In this document: in pieces, positions 63,484-64,000 of the stretch
How positions within the stretch are numbered: position 1 is the first letter of the stretch
Layout: every line of letters starts with the position of its first letter
DNA from: Aggregatibacter sp. 2125159857
Lineage (GTDB): Bacteria > Pseudomonadota > Gammaproteobacteria > Enterobacterales > Pasteurellaceae
DNA: 64,000 bases
Direction: 5' to 3'
NCBI RefSeq assembly: GCF_017798005.1
Contig: NZ_CP072548.1
Span: 1,922,001 to 1,986,000, forward strand
The notes under the pieces: model-generated
What the model saw: only the letters and a program-made list of their open reading frames with translations
Told to the model about the DNA's origin: nothing
The model's database searches: none
Translations under genes and position numbers: made by a program

Positions 63484-64000
63484 TTATCGTTTTTTTGCCG
63501 GTTCGTTGCGTTTATTCTGAGGCGTTACCTGCGATGATTTTTTTAGACTTTCCGGAAATGCCCCTTGGCGTAAAATATGCGGTGTGACGAAAATCACCAG
63601 CTCACGTTTTTGATGGCGTTCACTTTCTTTGCTAAATAAGCGTTTAATGCCCGGAATATCCCCCAACAAAGGCACTTTGTCCACGCCTTTTGTGATGGTA
63701 TCATGAAAAACACCGCCCAACACGATGGTTTCGCCGTCCTTGGCGAAAACTTGTGTATTAATTTCTTGTTTATCAATGGAAACCACTTCACCCAGGCCGT
63801 ATGAAACACGTCCACCCGGCGCATTTTGACTGACCACTAAATCCAACAAAATTTGTTTATCCTGTGAAATATGCGGTGTCACTTCCAAGCCTAATACGGC
63901 TTCGCGAAATTCTACGCTTTGTGTCCCACTTTTTTCATTCACCATAATGTAAGGCAATTCCGTCCCTTGCTTGATACTCGCGCTTTTCTTATTGGTGGTA
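63484..64000 (-). CDS. comE: type IV pilus / competence secretin, C-terminal part (PilQ/ComE)
   Basis: The frame is open to the right edge, so only the last about 170 residues are visible. KKSASIKQGTELPYIMVNEKSGT and VEFREAVLGLEVTPHISQDKQILLDLVVSQNAPG lead into the secretin core GEVVSIDKQEINTQVFAKDGETIVLGGVFHDTITKGVDKVPLLGDIPGIKRLFSKES and RELVIFVTPHIL. It forms the outer-membrane pore for DNA uptake and pili. Position upstream of aroK matches comE/hofQ in relatives. The 222-base gap to aroK holds no gene. The symbol follows Haemophilus use. Confidence 0.85.
   Translation of the reverse strand, partial: TTNKKSASIKQGTELPYIMVNEKSGTQSVEFREAVLGLEVTPHISQDKQILLDLVVSQNAPGGRVSYGLGEVVSIDKQEINTQVFAKDGETIVLGGVFHDTITKGVDKVPLLGDIPGIKRLFSKESERHQKRELVIFVTPHILRQGAFPESLKKSSQVTPQNKRNEPAKKR

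Overview
The window is bacterial chromosome from a member of the Pasteurellaceae. The gene set is typical of that family (opsX/kdkA-type LPS core genes, a comE/pilQ-aroK-aroB-dam cluster, a hitA iron-binding protein). The 9-base DNA-uptake word AAGTGCGGT is scattered through it on both strands, often as inverted pairs that form terminators. That word is the Hin-type uptake signal, so Aggregatibacter or Haemophilus is the best guess; species cannot be fixed from the sequence alone.

Layout. 1-301: the 5' end of a SIR2-family gene, cut by the window edge. 349-12684: purine and one-carbon block (purL, srmB, purH, purD, glyA) with PurR-type boxes at purL and purH. A DUF711 gene and an unrecognised lipoprotein gene sit between purD and glyA. 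12733-14476: ychF and pth. 14763-21824: pepT, a murein cross-link pair (YcbB-type L,D-transpeptidase and MepK-type endopeptidase), gloC, proC, an HcaT-like MFS transporter and xerD. 21989-31728: tig, a YafS-like methyltransferase divergent from gloB, hemA, nagC, a lone hitA with a possible Fur site, waaF, mazG and folE. 31882-40811: L-fucose utilisation (fucR, fucI, fucK, fucU, fucA) followed by a complete ribose-type ABC importer. 41051-48000: maeB with a well-placed CRP site, gmhA, ribF, ileS. 48184-52297: eno, thiE, opsX divergent from kdkA. 52298-52909: a 238-bp repeat of the kdkA 3' end plus its terminator, separated from the original by REP-like palindromes. 52910-60722: phosphohexomutase, gpmA, proS, selA-selB. 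60750-64000: dam, aroB, aroK and the 3' part of a secretin gene.

How the genes work together. The fuc cluster looks like a full import and breakdown route: the ABC importer brings in a sugar, and mutarotase, isomerase, kinase and aldolase convert L-fucose to lactaldehyde and dihydroxyacetone phosphate. gmhA, waaF, opsX and kdkA all serve the LPS inner core but lie in separate places. hitA stands without hitB or hitC. selA and selB show selenocysteine insertion, though selC, selD and any selenoprotein gene are outside the window.

The parts most worth a second look are the SIR2 gene at the left edge, the fuc-ABC operon with possible FucR operators, the kdkA duplication with its palindromic repeats, and the uptake-signal-free insert between purD and glyA. 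I saw no tRNA or rRNA gene, CRISPR array or complete insertion sequence.
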